Positions 52,017-61,261 of a DNA stretch of 64,000 nucleotides are shown here, piece by piece. This DNA is from Nocardia pseudobrasiliensis NBRC 108224 (GTDB taxonomy: Bacteria > Actinomycetota > Actinomycetes > Mycobacteriales > Mycobacteriaceae): NCBI RefSeq assembly GCF_001613105.1, contig NZ_BDBS01000015.1:110576-174575 (forward strand), in the 5' to 3' direction. The notes under the pieces were generated by a model that did not search any database, was not told where the DNA came from, and saw only the letters and a program-made list of their open reading frames with translations. Both the position numbers and the translations under genes were made by a program. Numbering within the stretch: position 1 is the first letter of the stretch; the number at the start of each line of letters is the position of its first letter.

Positions 52017-55000
52017 GTGATCGAGCTCGGTGCGGAACGCCCTACGGCGCAATCATCATCGGCATGCGGGCAGCGAATGCATCGACTGTTCGAGGCCAGC
52101 TGTGATCGCACGCCCGAGGCGATCGCGCTGGAATGCGCCGGAACGAGCCTGACCTACGCCGAATTGGACTCCCGGGCCAATCGCCTGGCGCATCGGCTGC
52201 GCGGCCTCGGCGTGGGAGCGGGCGCCCGGGTGGCGATCCTGCTGCCGCGCTCGCCGCACACCTATGTCGCACTGCTCGGCATCGGCAAGTCCGGGGCCGC
52301 CTTCGTACCGATCGATCCGGGCGCACCGGCGGACCGCGTGGCCTACATCGTCGCCGATGCCGGGGTCGAGGCCGTGGTGACCTGTACCGAACTGGCCCCC
52401 GCACTGCCGGATTCGAACCTGACGATCGTTCTCATGGACAGCGATGCGCTCGCCGACGCCTCGCCCGTGCGCCCGGAACCGCCGGACGAGCCCGACGATC
52501 CGGTGGCGTATGTGATGTACACATCCGGTTCCAGCGGACGCCCGAAGGGTGTGCTGATCGCGCAGTCGAGCATCTGCAACTTCCTCGGCGTCGTACCCGA
52601 GGTCTACGACGTGCGCCCCGGCGATCGGGTGTACCAGGGCATGACGATCTCGTTCGACTTCTCCATCGAGGAGATCTGGCCGACGTGGGCGCGCGGCGCG
52701 ACTCTCGTTGCGGGGCCGACCGATTCGCGGCGGCTGGGCGCGGAGCTGGCCGACTTCCTCGAGGTCGCCGCGGTGACGGTGCTGTACTGCGTACCCACAC
52801 TGCTGGCCACCATCCCGCGGGAGTTGCCCGGCATCCGCAGCATCCTCGTCGGCGGCGAAGCCTGCCCTGCCCATCTGGTCGAACGATGGGCCCGCCCCGG
52901 CCGCCGCATGCTCAACACCTACGGCCCCACCGAGGCCACCGTCACCGCCACGGTCGGCGAACTCCTCCCCCACCAGCCCGTCACCATCGGCCGACCCCTG
53001 CCCACCTACTCGATCGTCCTGCTCGACGACGACCGAAACGAGGTCGGCTCGGGCGAGGTCGGCGAAATCTGCATCGGCGGACCGGGAGTCGCCCTCGGCT
53101 ACATCGGCCGCCCCGACCTCACCGCCGACCGCTTCCTGGACCACCCCAGCACACCCGACGGCAAGCTCTATCGCACCGGCGACCTCGGCCGCCACACCCC
53201 CACCGGCGAACTCGAATACCTCGGCCGCGCCGATGCCGAGGTCAAGATCCGCGGCCACCGCATCGACCTCGGCGAAATCGAATCCGTCCTCATGGACCAC
53301 CCGCACATCGCCGAGGCAGTGGTCACCACCACACCCGGCGCCGACGGACCGGAACTCGCCGCCTACGTCGTAGCCAGTGTCGAAGCGGACGACCTGCGCG
53401 CGCGACTGCACGAACGCATGCGAGAACGCCTGCCCGCCTACATGGTCGCCTCCTATATCGAGACACTGCCCGCCCTGCCCACCATGCCGTCGGGCAAGGT
53501 GGACCGTCGGCTGCTGCCCGCTCCGACCACCCACCGCCTCGTCGGCTCGGGCACGGTCGTCGCACCCGCCGATGCCGCCGAGGAACGCGTCCGCGACATC
53601 TGGGCCGAGGCACTGGGCCTGCCGCCCGAAACAGTCTCCGTCACAGCCGATTTCTTCACCGAACTCGGCGGACATTCGCTGTTGGCCGCGCGAACCGTAT
53701 CGCGACTGCGCGAGAGCGCGGCGATTCCGCAGGCCGCGCTGCGCGATCTCTACCGGTACCCGACCGTTCGCGAACTGGCCGCGCACACCACGAACGCGAC
53801 CCCCACGCTATCGCTCGAACGCCCGGAACCCTTACGGCACAGCGGCTTCGCGGTCGCCCGAGCGGGTATCGCCCAGCTGGCCGCACTGTATCTACTACTG
53901 CTCGTGATCACCCTGCCGGTGGTCTACGTCTACACCGTCAACGACGGCTACGTCTCCTTCGATGTACTCGCGCAGCTGCTGCTCGCCCTGCTCATCGCCT
54001 ATCTGAATGTGCGCTGGGTGGTGCCGATCCTGTTGGGCCGCATCCTCGTCGCGGGCGTGCGGCCTGGCCGCTATCGACTATGGGGCCCGACCTATCTGCG
54101 TATCTGGGCCCTGCATCTACTGCTGACGATCGGCCCGCTGCCGGTGCTGTCGGGCTCCCCGCTGGCGAATGTGTATCTGCGCCTGCTCGGCGCGCGTATC
54201 GGGCGCGGCGCGCATATCGCCAGCGGCTCGATCAGCCTGCCGCATCTGCTCGATATCGGACCCGGCGCATCCATCGGATACGGAGTCACCCTGTGGCCCT
54301 GGCGAATCGAGGACGGCTGGGTCGTCGTCGCGCCCATCGCGATCGGCTACGACGCCTTCGTCGGCGCGCACGCGGTCCTCGATCCCGGATCAGTGGTGTC
54401 GGCCCGGGCGGCGCTGGGCGAGCAGTCGGCCCTCGGCCGGGGTGTGACCGTACCGCCCGAACAGCGCTGGTCCGGATCCCCGGCGGTCCCGACCGAACGG
54501 CTTTCGGATGCGGCCGAGGCGATTCTGGCCACGCCGCCCAGCCGCGCGCCGTGGACGCGGCCGCAGCTGGCGATTATCGCGGCGGCGGCGTTGATCCTCG
54601 AGGTCGCCGCGATCGCGATGATCGTGCCCGCCACCGCATTCGTCTGGTGGGCGCTGCTGCGCTTCGACCTGCTGATCGGCCTGATCTCCACCCTGCTGGC
54701 CGGTCCGGCCTTCGTGCTCACCGTCTGCGCGCTGGTGGCCGCCGGTAAGTGGCTGGTGCTGCCGCAGCTGCCGACGGGCATCCATCCGGCCCGCTCAGCG
54801 CTGGGCGTGCGAAAGTGGGTGGCGGACAAGCTGTTCGAATACAGCCTCGAATTCACCAATTCGCTCTACGCCACGCTCTACACCGTGCCGTGGCTGCGCC
54901 TGCTCGGCGCGCGCATCGGGCGCGGTTCGGAGGTGTCGACCGCCGCGCATCTGGATCCGGATCTGCTCGAACTCGCCGAGGGCACCTTCGTGGCCGATAT

Positions 55001-55946
55001 GGCCAGTGTCGGCGCGGCGACCTTCGGCCACGGCTGGATCTCCTTCGCTCCCACCACGATCGGGCGACGCTCGTTCATCGGCAACGCGGCGGTCGTCTCG
55101 GCGGGCGCGACCGTCGGCGCGGGCGCGCTGGTCGGCGTCGGCACACTGCCGCCGCGCACCGGGGTGCCCGACGGGACCTCTTGGCTCGGTTCCCCGGCGA
55201 TGCATCTTCCGGTGCGCCAGGATTCGGGCGACTTCCCGGAGACGGCCACCTACGCACCGACACCGCGGCAGATCAGGCATCGGCTGGCCATCGAATTCTT
55301 CCGCGCCACCCTGCCCGCGACCGTTCTCGGCACCGGCTTCTATCTGTATCTGTGGTCGCTGTCCATACTGGCGCACGGCCGCGACATCGGCGTACCCGCA
55401 CTGGTGTCACCGCTGGTGGCCGGGGCCGTCGCGGTCGCGATCGTGGGCTACTGCGCGGCGGTCAAACGCGGGGTGGTCGGCCGCTACGGCCCGCGGGTGG
55501 AACCACTGTGGGATCCGTTCGTGCGCAAGAGCGAATTCGTGACCGGCCTGTACGAGGCGGCCGCCGTCCCGGCCTGTCTGGCGCTGCTGATCGGAACCCC
55601 ACTACTGCCGCCGCTGCTGCGCTGGTTCGGCGCGGAAATCGGGCGGCGCACCTGGATCGGCACCACCTACTTCACCGAATTCGATCTGGTGATCATCGGT
55701 GACGACGCGGCGGTGGGCCCGGAGGCCTCGTTGCAGACCCATCTGTTCGAGGACCGGGTGATGAAGATGTCGACGGTGACCATCCGCCCCGGGGCCACGG
55801 TCGGCACCCGCGCGATCGTGCTCTACGACGCCGTTGTCGGCGATCGGGTGGTCCTGGACTCGCTGTCGCTGCTGATGAAGGGCGAACAGCTCACCGCCGA
55901 TACCCGCTGGGCCGGAATTCCCGCGCAATTGGCCGTCGTCGGCTGA
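52017..55946 (+). CDS. Poly-lysine-synthetase-like NRPS: adenylation, carrier, membrane and LbH domains
   Basis: 1309 residues. Residues ~20-500: adenylation domain with YVMYTSGSSGRPKGV (A3), NTYGPTEATV (A5), YRTGDLGR (A7) and GKVDRR (A10). Near 554: carrier serine in FFTELGGHSLLAA. The rest has about six membrane helices and three hexapeptide-rich left-handed-helix domains, each opening with LGARIGRG or FGAEIGRR. No condensation HHxxxDG or thioesterase motif is visible. This is the layout of epsilon-poly-L-lysine synthetase and the 'NRPS terminal domain' proteins. The GTG at 52017 has GGAGG upstream. It is predicted to activate an amino acid and polymerise or transfer it at the membrane. Confidence 0.88.
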   Translation: MIELGAERPTAQSSSACGQRMHRLFEASCDRTPEAIALECAGTSLTYAELDSRANRLAHRLRGLGVGAGARVAILLPRSPHTYVALLGIGKSGAAFVPIDPGAPADRVAYIVADAGVEAVVTCTELAPALPDSNLTIVLMDSDALADASPVRPEPPDEPDDPVAYVMYTSGSSGRPKGVLIAQSSICNFLGVVPEVYDVRPGDRVYQGMTISFDFSIEEIWPTWARGATLVAGPTDSRRLGAELADFLEVAAVTVLYCVPTLLATIPRELPGIRSILVGGEACPAHLVERWARPGRRMLNTYGPTEATVTATVGELLPHQPVTIGRPLPTYSIVLLDDDRNEVGSGEVGEICIGGPGVALGYIGRPDLTADRFLDHPSTPDGKLYRTGDLGRHTPTGELEYLGRADAEVKIRGHRIDLGEIESVLMDHPHIAEAVVTTTPGADGPELAAYVVASVEADDLRARLHERMRERLPAYMVASYIETLPALPTMPSGKVDRRLLPAPTTHRLVGSGTVVAPADAAEERVRDIWAEALGLPPETVSVTADFFTELGGHSLLAARTVSRLRESAAIPQAALRDLYRYPTVRELAAHTTNATPTLSLERPEPLRHSGFAVARAGIAQLAALYLLLLVITLPVVYVYTVNDGYVSFDVLAQLLLALLIAYLNVRWVVPILLGRILVAGVRPGRYRLWGPTYLRIWALHLLLTIGPLPVLSGSPLANVYLRLLGARIGRGAHIASGSISLPHLLDIGPGASIGYGVTLWPWRIEDGWVVVAPIAIGYDAFVGAHAVLDPGSVVSARAALGEQSALGRGVTVPPEQRWSGSPAVPTERLSDAAEAILATPPSRAPWTRPQLAIIAAAALILEVAAIAMIVPATAFVWWALLRFDLLIGLISTLLAGPAFVLTVCALVAAGKWLVLPQLPTGIHPARSALGVRKWVADKLFEYSLEFTNSLYATLYTVPWLRLLGARIGRGSEVSTAAHLDPDLLELAEGTFVADMASVGAATFGHGWISFAPTTIGRRSFIGNAAVVSAGATVGAGALVGVGTLPPRTGVPDGTSWLGSPAMHLPVRQDSGDFPETATYAPTPRQIRHRLAIEFFRATLPATVLGTGFYLYLWSLSILAHGRDIGVPALVSPLVAGAVAVAIVGYCAAVKRGVVGRYGPRVEPLWDPFVRKSEFVTGLYEAAAVPACLALLIGTPLLPPLLRWFGAEIGRRTWIGTTYFTEFDLVIIGDDAAVGPEASLQTHLFEDRVMKMSTVTIRPGATVGTRAIVLYDAVVGDRVVLDSLSLLMKGEQLTADTRWAGIPAQLAVVG

Positions 55947-55957
55947 GGAGTGACGCC

Positions 55958-56665
55958 ATGAAATACGCTCTGCAATCCCGACTCTCGCGCCCGGTGGCCC
56001 TGGTCTACCGCGGCCCCGCCAGCCTGCCGGGCTGTCCCGAGGCCGTCGCGGACATGCTGGCCGCGAGCCATTGGGATTTCGACATCCATTTCACCGGACC
56101 GCGCGAGCGAGTGCCGCTGTCGCAGGCCACCCTCGCCCGCGCGACGCTCTACGCCCAGCCCGGCGGCGACACCCTCGACGCGGCCTACCGCCACCTGCGC
56201 GATCAGCGCGAGGCGATCCGGGGTTTCGTGGGTGCGGGCGGGCGCTATCTCGGTTTCTGCCTCGGCGGCTATCTGGCCGGCGCCACACCGGGATTCGCAC
56301 TGCTGCCCGGCGATACCGACCGCTATATCGACACCCGGCGCGCCACCGTGCGCACCGAGGACAATGCCGTGGTCGAGGTGGTGTGGCGCGGACGACCGCG
56401 GCGGCTGTTCTTCCAGGACGGTCCGCATTTCGAGATCGAAACAGACCGCGGCACAACGGTTCTGGCGACCTACCCGAACGACGCCATCGCGGCCGCGGTG
56501 ACGGGGTTCGGCGCGGGTCGGGTGGGGGTGGTCGGCCCGCATCCGGAGGCCACGCCCGACTGGTTCGCCGATGCCGGACTGCCGTTTCCGCACGGCAACG
56601 ACCGGCTGCCGGCCTGCGGCCGCGATCTCGCCCACGATCTGGTGAACGCGGTGATGGCTCGATGA
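55958..56665 (+). CDS. BPL_N/GATase1-fold protein, cytosolic paralogue
   Basis: 235 residues. The GATase1-like nucleophile elbow GRYLGFCLGGYLAG places Cys101, and VVGPHPEATP gives His195-x-Glu197, a complete Cys-His-Glu triad. VALVYRGPASLPGCPEAV is the BPL_N start, a fold otherwise found at the N-terminus of yeast biotin ligases. There is no biotin-ligase domain. The activity is unknown: amide hydrolysis or transfer is likely. It starts 11 bp after the NRPS stop and overlaps the acyltransferase gene by 4 bp. It is closely related to the Tat-exported protein at 57879. Confidence 0.85.
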   Translation: MKYALQSRLSRPVALVYRGPASLPGCPEAVADMLAASHWDFDIHFTGPRERVPLSQATLARATLYAQPGGDTLDAAYRHLRDQREAIRGFVGAGGRYLGFCLGGYLAGATPGFALLPGDTDRYIDTRRATVRTEDNAVVEVVWRGRPRRLFFQDGPHFEIETDRGTTVLATYPNDAIAAAVTGFGAGRVGVVGPHPEATPDWFADAGLPFPHGNDRLPACGRDLAHDLVNAVMAR

Positions 56666-57882
56666 CCACCGCCGTCGCACCCACCCGGCCCACCGAAAAA
56701 GCCTCCGGCACAGCCGCTTCCACGGCCCGCCTGATCGGTGTCGACGCCGCGCGCGGCCTCGCCCTGATCGGCATGATGGCCGTGCACGTCCTGCCGGACG
56801 CCACCGACGACGGCGACCCGACCTGGAGTTTCGCCCTGTTCGGCGGGCGCGCCTCGGCGCTGTTCGCGGTATTGGCCGGGGTCTCGGTGGCGCTGCTGAC
56901 CGGTCGTCGCCGGGTTCGGCTCGCCGATGCGCCGGGGCATGCGGCGGGACTGGCCGCGCGAGCGCTCGCCGTGGGCGCGATCGGGCTCGCGCTCGGCTAT
57001 ACCGAACCGGAGCTGGCGACGGTCATTCTGCCGTACTACGCCGTGCTGTTCGTGGCCGCGATTCCGCTTGTGCTGCTGCCGACCTGGGCGGTCGGAGTGG
57101 TGGGCGCGGGGATTGTCGCCGGGGCTCCGGTAGCCACCCATCTACTGCTGGGGCGGCTGCCCGATGCCAGCGGCGACAATTTCGCCTTCACCGATCTGGT
57201 CACGCGGCCGGGGCAGTTGATCGCCGAACTTTGTGTGACGGGCGAATTTCCGGCCCTGCCGTGGCTGGCCTATCTGTGCGCCGGACTGGTCGTCGGCAGG
57301 CTCGATCTCGGTCGTATGCGAAATATGTTGCTGCTCATCGCCTTCGGCGCGGGAGCGGCCTGGGGCGCGCCCGCGCTGTCGACTTTCCTGCTGAACGCCC
57401 AGCACGGCCTCGACCACATCCTGGCCGCCCAGCCCGCGAGCGCGCTGACCCTCGACGAGACCGAACAGATGCTGGAATTCGGCGCGGACGGCACGGTTCC
57501 CGACGACACCTGGTGGTGGCTCGCGGTGGCCGGGCCGCATACCGGAACCCCGCTGGATCTGCTCGCCACCGTCGGCTCGTCGGTCGCGGTCCTGGGCGTC
57601 CTGCTCGCGATCACCCGAACGGCCCTCGTCCGCCGGGCGCTGCGGCCACTCGCCGCGGCCGGGCGGATGACCCTGACGCTCTACACATTGCATCTGATCT
57701 TCATCAACAGCGAATTCGATCATTACTCCCGCACAACGAGTTACGCGGCGCAGACGGTCGCGGCGCTGCTGATCGGCCTGGCCTGGACCGCCACCGCCGG
57801 ACGCGGCCCGCTGGAATCGCTGGTCACCGCGATCGCACGCCGGGCCCGCCGCGCGGCCACCCGGACGAGAGCCGCGACATGA
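56662..57882 (+). CDS. Multi-pass acyltransferase-like protein (DUF1624/DUF418)
   Basis: 406 residues with about ten membrane helices. The opening RLIGVDAARGLALIGMMAVH, with an intramembrane His, is the HGSNAT/DUF1624 motif. The later MTLTLYTLHLIF is DUF418-like. Such proteins move acetyl or other acyl groups across the membrane onto sugars or amines. Its start overlaps the upstream stop, and its stop overlaps the next start (both ATGA), so it is translated with the two amidotransferase-fold proteins on either side. Confidence 0.87.
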   Translation: MTTAVAPTRPTEKASGTAASTARLIGVDAARGLALIGMMAVHVLPDATDDGDPTWSFALFGGRASALFAVLAGVSVALLTGRRRVRLADAPGHAAGLAARALAVGAIGLALGYTEPELATVILPYYAVLFVAAIPLVLLPTWAVGVVGAGIVAGAPVATHLLLGRLPDASGDNFAFTDLVTRPGQLIAELCVTGEFPALPWLAYLCAGLVVGRLDLGRMRNMLLLIAFGAGAAWGAPALSTFLLNAQHGLDHILAAQPASALTLDETEQMLEFGADGTVPDDTWWWLAVAGPHTGTPLDLLATVGSSVAVLGVLLAITRTALVRRALRPLAAAGRMTLTLYTLHLIFINSEFDHYSRTTSYAAQTVAALLIGLAWTATAGRGPLESLVTAIARRARRAATRTRAAT

Positions 57883-58637
57883 TCCGCCGCCGCACCTTTC
57901 TGATCGCCACGGCCGCGGCGGTCACCACGACCGCGGGAGCGGGAGCCTTCGCCACCTACGAACTGCTGCACGACAATCCGCCGCTGGCGCTGGTGTACCG
58001 CGGACCGGCCGCCACCCCGGGATGCCCGGAAGCCGTTGCGGCACTGCTGCGCACGACCTCGACACGGCTGCGAGTCGAATACGTCGGGCCGCGCGAGAAA
58101 CTGGAGTTGAGTGTCGAAAACCTGGCCCGAGCACGGATTTTCGCCCAGCCCGGCGGCGGTGATGTGGAATCGGCCTGGCCTCGACTGCGCAAACACGCCG
58201 ACACCGTGCGCGACTGGGTGCGCGGCGGGGGCGTCTATCTCGGCTTCTGCCTGGGCGGATATCTCGCGGGTGCCCCCGGATATCGGCTGCTGGCCGGGAA
58301 TTCCGAGCAGTACATCGCCACCGCGAACGCGGTCGTCACCACCGCCGACGACGCGATCGTCCCGGTGACCTGGCGTGGCCAACGACGCAAACTGTACTTC
58401 CAGGACGGGCCGACCTTCCGAATCCGTTCCGGCACAGCGCTACAGCAATTGGCCACCTATCCCACCGGCGAACCGGCCGCCATCGTCACCCGCTACGGCC
58501 AGGGTCGCGTCGGCCTGACCGGACCGCATCCGGAGGCCGACGAGAGCTGGTTCCATCCGCCGCGCCTGCCCGCCACCGATGCCATCCACCCCGAACTCGG
58601 CCACGACCTCATCGAAACCACGCTCGCCATTCAATAA
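57879..58637 (+). CDS. BPL_N/GATase1-fold protein, Tat-exported paralogue
   Basis: 252 residues. A twin-arginine signal, MIRRRTFLIATAAAVTTT, heads the protein. The mature part repeats the cytosolic paralogue: LALVYRGPAATPGCPEAV, Cys124 in VYLGFCLGGYLAG and His217-x-Glu219 in LTGPHPEAD. The same fold and intact triad are therefore expected on both sides of the membrane. The ATG overlaps the acyltransferase stop. The paralogues likely arose by duplication within the operon. Substrate unknown. Confidence 0.85.
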   Translation: MIRRRTFLIATAAAVTTTAGAGAFATYELLHDNPPLALVYRGPAATPGCPEAVAALLRTTSTRLRVEYVGPREKLELSVENLARARIFAQPGGGDVESAWPRLRKHADTVRDWVRGGGVYLGFCLGGYLAGAPGYRLLAGNSEQYIATANAVVTTADDAIVPVTWRGQRRKLYFQDGPTFRIRSGTALQQLATYPTGEPAAIVTRYGQGRVGLTGPHPEADESWFHPPRLPATDAIHPELGHDLIETTLAIQ

Positions 58638-58651
58638 ACAAGGGAGAAGCC

Positions 58652-59092
58652 ATGTTTCGCCGTCTGCTCCGCGTCGTTCTCGCGGTGGCCGTACTGCTCA
58701 CGATTCCGGCGACGGCGGCGGCCTTCGCGGTATCGGCGCACAATGCCTCCACCGAGCGCCCGCATCAACCGGCCGCGGCGCTGCCGACCCTGCGGGCGGG
58801 CACCGCGGCCTGTGCGATGCCGAGTGTCTGGGACGGCGCGAGCACAGGGCGCGGAGTGACCGTGCGGCTACATCATCTGAAGACCCCGGGTCCGGTGACG
58901 GTCACGGTGGTCTACACCTCCGGCGAAACCACCCGGCGCACCCGCACTCTCGCGTCCGGAGTGGAGGATCTGCGCTTCAGCTTCCGCCGAGTCCACCCCG
59001 ACGAGGTCGAGGCCGTCTTCGCCGAATCCGGCACAGCGCGGTGCGAGGTCGACTCCCTCGACGATTTCCTGCTGGCCGGATCGGATCGCTAG
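58652..59092 (+). CDS. Small secreted protein, unknown
   Basis: 146 residues with an N-terminal signal (LLRVVLAVAVLLTIPATAAA). The mature ~120 residues have two cysteines (TAACAMPS and ARCEVDS) that could form one disulfide and a beta-rich middle (VTVTVVYTSGETTRRTRTL). No known family is recognised. It is the last gene of the NRPS operon, 14 bp after the Tat paralogue with AAGGGAGAAG as ribosome site. It overlaps the end of the TetR gene on the other strand by 4 bp. Confidence 0.78.
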   Translation: MFRRLLRVVLAVAVLLTIPATAAAFAVSAHNASTERPHQPAAALPTLRAGTAACAMPSVWDGASTGRGVTVRLHHLKTPGPVTVTVVYTSGETTRRTRTLASGVEDLRFSFRRVHPDEVEAVFAESGTARCEVDSLDDFLLAGSDR

Positions 59093-59712
59093 TCGATCAG
59101 CGCCAGCGCGATCGGGACGAGCAGTTCGACCAGATCCCCCATCGGCGGGCGCGGATCGGTGAGCAGCCATTCGTGCGCAAGGCCGTTGACCGCGCCGATC
59201 AGGGCGCTGGCCGCCATCCCGTGCGCGCCGCGAATACGGATATCGGATCCGGCCAGCGGAACCACCACGCGCTCGATCACGGTGGCCCACATATGCCTGC
59301 GCTCGCGGCGATGCCGTTCCATCCGCTCGCTCACGCCCACGACCTCGAGGAACGCCAGCTTCGCCCGATGCGGGTCGGCGCCATAGGATTCCAGATAGGC
59401 CGAGATCATCACCGTGGCGGCGGTGCGCGGATCGGTCTCGGCGGTGATCATGGCCAGCGCCCGGGTGATCGCCGCGGCCGCCTCGTCCTGAATCCGGTCG
59501 TAGGCGGCGACCAGCACATCCTCGCGAGTGGTGAACTCCTCGTAGAACTGCCGCTTGGACAACCCGGCGGCGGCGCACACATCCGCGAGTGAGCAATTCT
59601 GATAGCCGCGCTCGGCGAAGATCCGGGTCGCCGCGCGCAGGAAGCGATCGCGCCGCTCGGCCTTGCGTTCGGCGACGGTGCGTCCCCCGTATTGGCGCTC
59701 CACGGTTGTCAC
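59089..59712 (-). CDS. TetR-family transcriptional regulator
   Basis: 207 residues. The DNA-binding part is CSLADVCAAAGLSKRQFYEE with FTTREDVL after it, at about residues 30-75. The remaining helices are of normal TetR length. The GTG at 59712 is chosen over the longer frame because it begins VTTVERQYGGRTVAERKAER, the expected N-terminal helix. It is divergent from the lipase gene at 59864, with a perfect palindrome in between, and convergent with the NRPS operon. Confidence 0.9.
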   Translation of the reverse strand: MTTVERQYGGRTVAERKAERRDRFLRAATRIFAERGYQNCSLADVCAAAGLSKRQFYEEFTTREDVLVAAYDRIQDEAAAAITRALAMITAETDPRTAATVMISAYLESYGADPHRAKLAFLEVVGVSERMERHRRERRHMWATVIERVVVPLAGSDIRIRGAHGMAASALIGAVNGLAHEWLLTDPRPPMGDLVELLVPIALALID

Positions 59713-59821
59713 GAATCCACCGTAACCCGCGGCTGGCAGAAATCCGGGTCCACTAAATGTGACACCACTTGGTATCGGCGATTGCTTGCGATGCAGGTCA
59801 CTGCGTGCCATAGTTCCGAGA

Positions 59822-59847
59822 TATGTGAGACGAAGTGGTCTCACATA
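59822..59847. promoter_or_regulatory. TetR operator candidate upstream of the lipase gene
   Basis: TATGTGAGAC (59822-59831) and GTCTCACATA (59838-59847) are perfect 10-bp inverted arms around GAAGTG, 17 bp before the lipase start. A related half, TGTGACACCACTT, occurs near 59759. Confidence 0.65.
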
Positions 59848-59863
59848 ATTGAAGGAGCCCGAG

Positions 59864-61258
59864 TTGATCCAGCCGAGGACGGGGCGCACCCGTCGAGCGG
59901 CGCTGGTACTCGTGGCGGCCGCCGCCCTGGCCGTGCCGTCCACCACCATCGCCGTCGCCGCGCCCGAAAACCCGCCCGCGCCGGTGGCGCCCGTCGCCCC
60001 GATCCCGTTGCCCCCGGAGCTGGATCCCGGCTTCTACCATCCACCCGCCGATGCGGTCGCCGCCGCCGCGCCCGGTCAAATCCTGCGCGCGCGGCAGGTG
60101 AATGTGGCCAATGCGAGCCTGATCGGGCTCAATGTGGACGCCTGGCAGCTGTCCTACCGTTCCAACGACAGCCGCGATCAGCCCATCCCGGCCGTGGCGA
60201 CGGTATTGAAACCGCGCGGATCGACGCCGGACAAGCTCGTCTCGATGCAGATCGCCGAGGACTCCCTCGCGGGATACTGCGCACCCTCCTATGCCGTTCA
60301 GCATCTGTCGGCCGGACCGTTCGTCGGCCAGATCGTCGCGCCCGCCGAATTCATCATCGCCCAGGGCGCGCTACAGCAGGGCTGGGGTGTGGTGATCCCC
60401 GATCACGAGGGTCCGAACAACGCCTACGCGGCCGGACCGCTGGCCGGGCGCATCACCCTCGACGGCATCCGCGCCGCACGGGATTTCGAGCCCATGCGGG
60501 TGACCCCGGACGCGCGGATCGGGCTCTACGGGTATTCGGGTGGCGCGATCGCCACCGGCCACGCCGCAGAGCTGAAGCAAAGTTACGCACCGGAATTGAA
60601 TGTCGTCGGCGCGGCGGAGGGCGGCGTGCCCGCGGATCTCGGCGTGACCCTCGATGTCGCCAACGGCCAGCTGACCTCCGGCCTGATTCTCGCCGCGGTC
60701 ATGGGAGTGGCGCGAGAATATCCCGAATTCGGGCAGTTCATCGATCAGAACATGGATCTGCTCGGCAAGGCGGTCACGACCGTACAGAGCGGATGGTGCG
60801 TGCAGTACGTCTCGGAGCTCCTGCCGTTCCTGAATCTCAAAGGGATGCTGCATACTCCGGGCGACCCCAAGGACGTGCCGGTGGTTCGCGACGTACTCGA
60901 CAAGACCCGCATGGGCAAGGTCGTGCCGGATATGCCGATGTACATCTGGCAGGCCAATCCCGACGAGATCATCCCGGTGGGCCAGGTCGACGATCTCGTC
61001 GACGGCTACTGCCGGGCCGGTGGCACGGTGCGGTACACCCGCGAGCACTTCGGCGAGCACGTCGCCACCGAAGTCTCCGGCGCGGGCCCGGCGCTGCTGT
61101 GGCTGCGCGATCGGCTCGAGGGCGTACCCGCACCGGCCGGATGTTCGACGACCGATGCGGGCTGGCTCGCCCTGGACCCCAATGGTTTTCAGCTGCTGCT
61201 GTCGACCTTCGGCGAGACATTCGCCTCGTTCTTCGGCAAACCCATCGGGGTGCGATAA
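59864..61258 (+). CDS. Secreted lipase (LIP/secretory lipase family)
   Basis: 464 residues. The signal peptide includes RRAALVLVAAAALAVPSTT and ends near PSTTIAVAA. A Pro-rich stretch is followed by an alpha/beta-hydrolase with the nucleophile in LYGYSGGAIATG (GxSxG). Possible partners are an Asp in ANPDEIIP and a His in REHFGEHV. This is the secretory-lipase family of actinobacteria and fungi, releasing fatty acids from glycerides outside the cell. The TTG at 59864 has AAGGAG seven bases upstream. Control by the divergent TetR through the palindrome is likely. Confidence 0.88.
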   Translation: MIQPRTGRTRRAALVLVAAAALAVPSTTIAVAAPENPPAPVAPVAPIPLPPELDPGFYHPPADAVAAAAPGQILRARQVNVANASLIGLNVDAWQLSYRSNDSRDQPIPAVATVLKPRGSTPDKLVSMQIAEDSLAGYCAPSYAVQHLSAGPFVGQIVAPAEFIIAQGALQQGWGVVIPDHEGPNNAYAAGPLAGRITLDGIRAARDFEPMRVTPDARIGLYGYSGGAIATGHAAELKQSYAPELNVVGAAEGGVPADLGVTLDVANGQLTSGLILAAVMGVAREYPEFGQFIDQNMDLLGKAVTTVQSGWCVQYVSELLPFLNLKGMLHTPGDPKDVPVVRDVLDKTRMGKVVPDMPMYIWQANPDEIIPVGQVDDLVDGYCRAGGTVRYTREHFGEHVATEVSGAGPALLWLRDRLEGVPAPAGCSTTDAGWLALDPNGFQLLLSTFGETFASFFGKPIGVR

Positions 61259-61261
61259 CTC

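Noticed and set aside
59749..59772. Second full TetR operator
   Set aside because: Only one half resembles the palindrome at 59822; the other half is absent.
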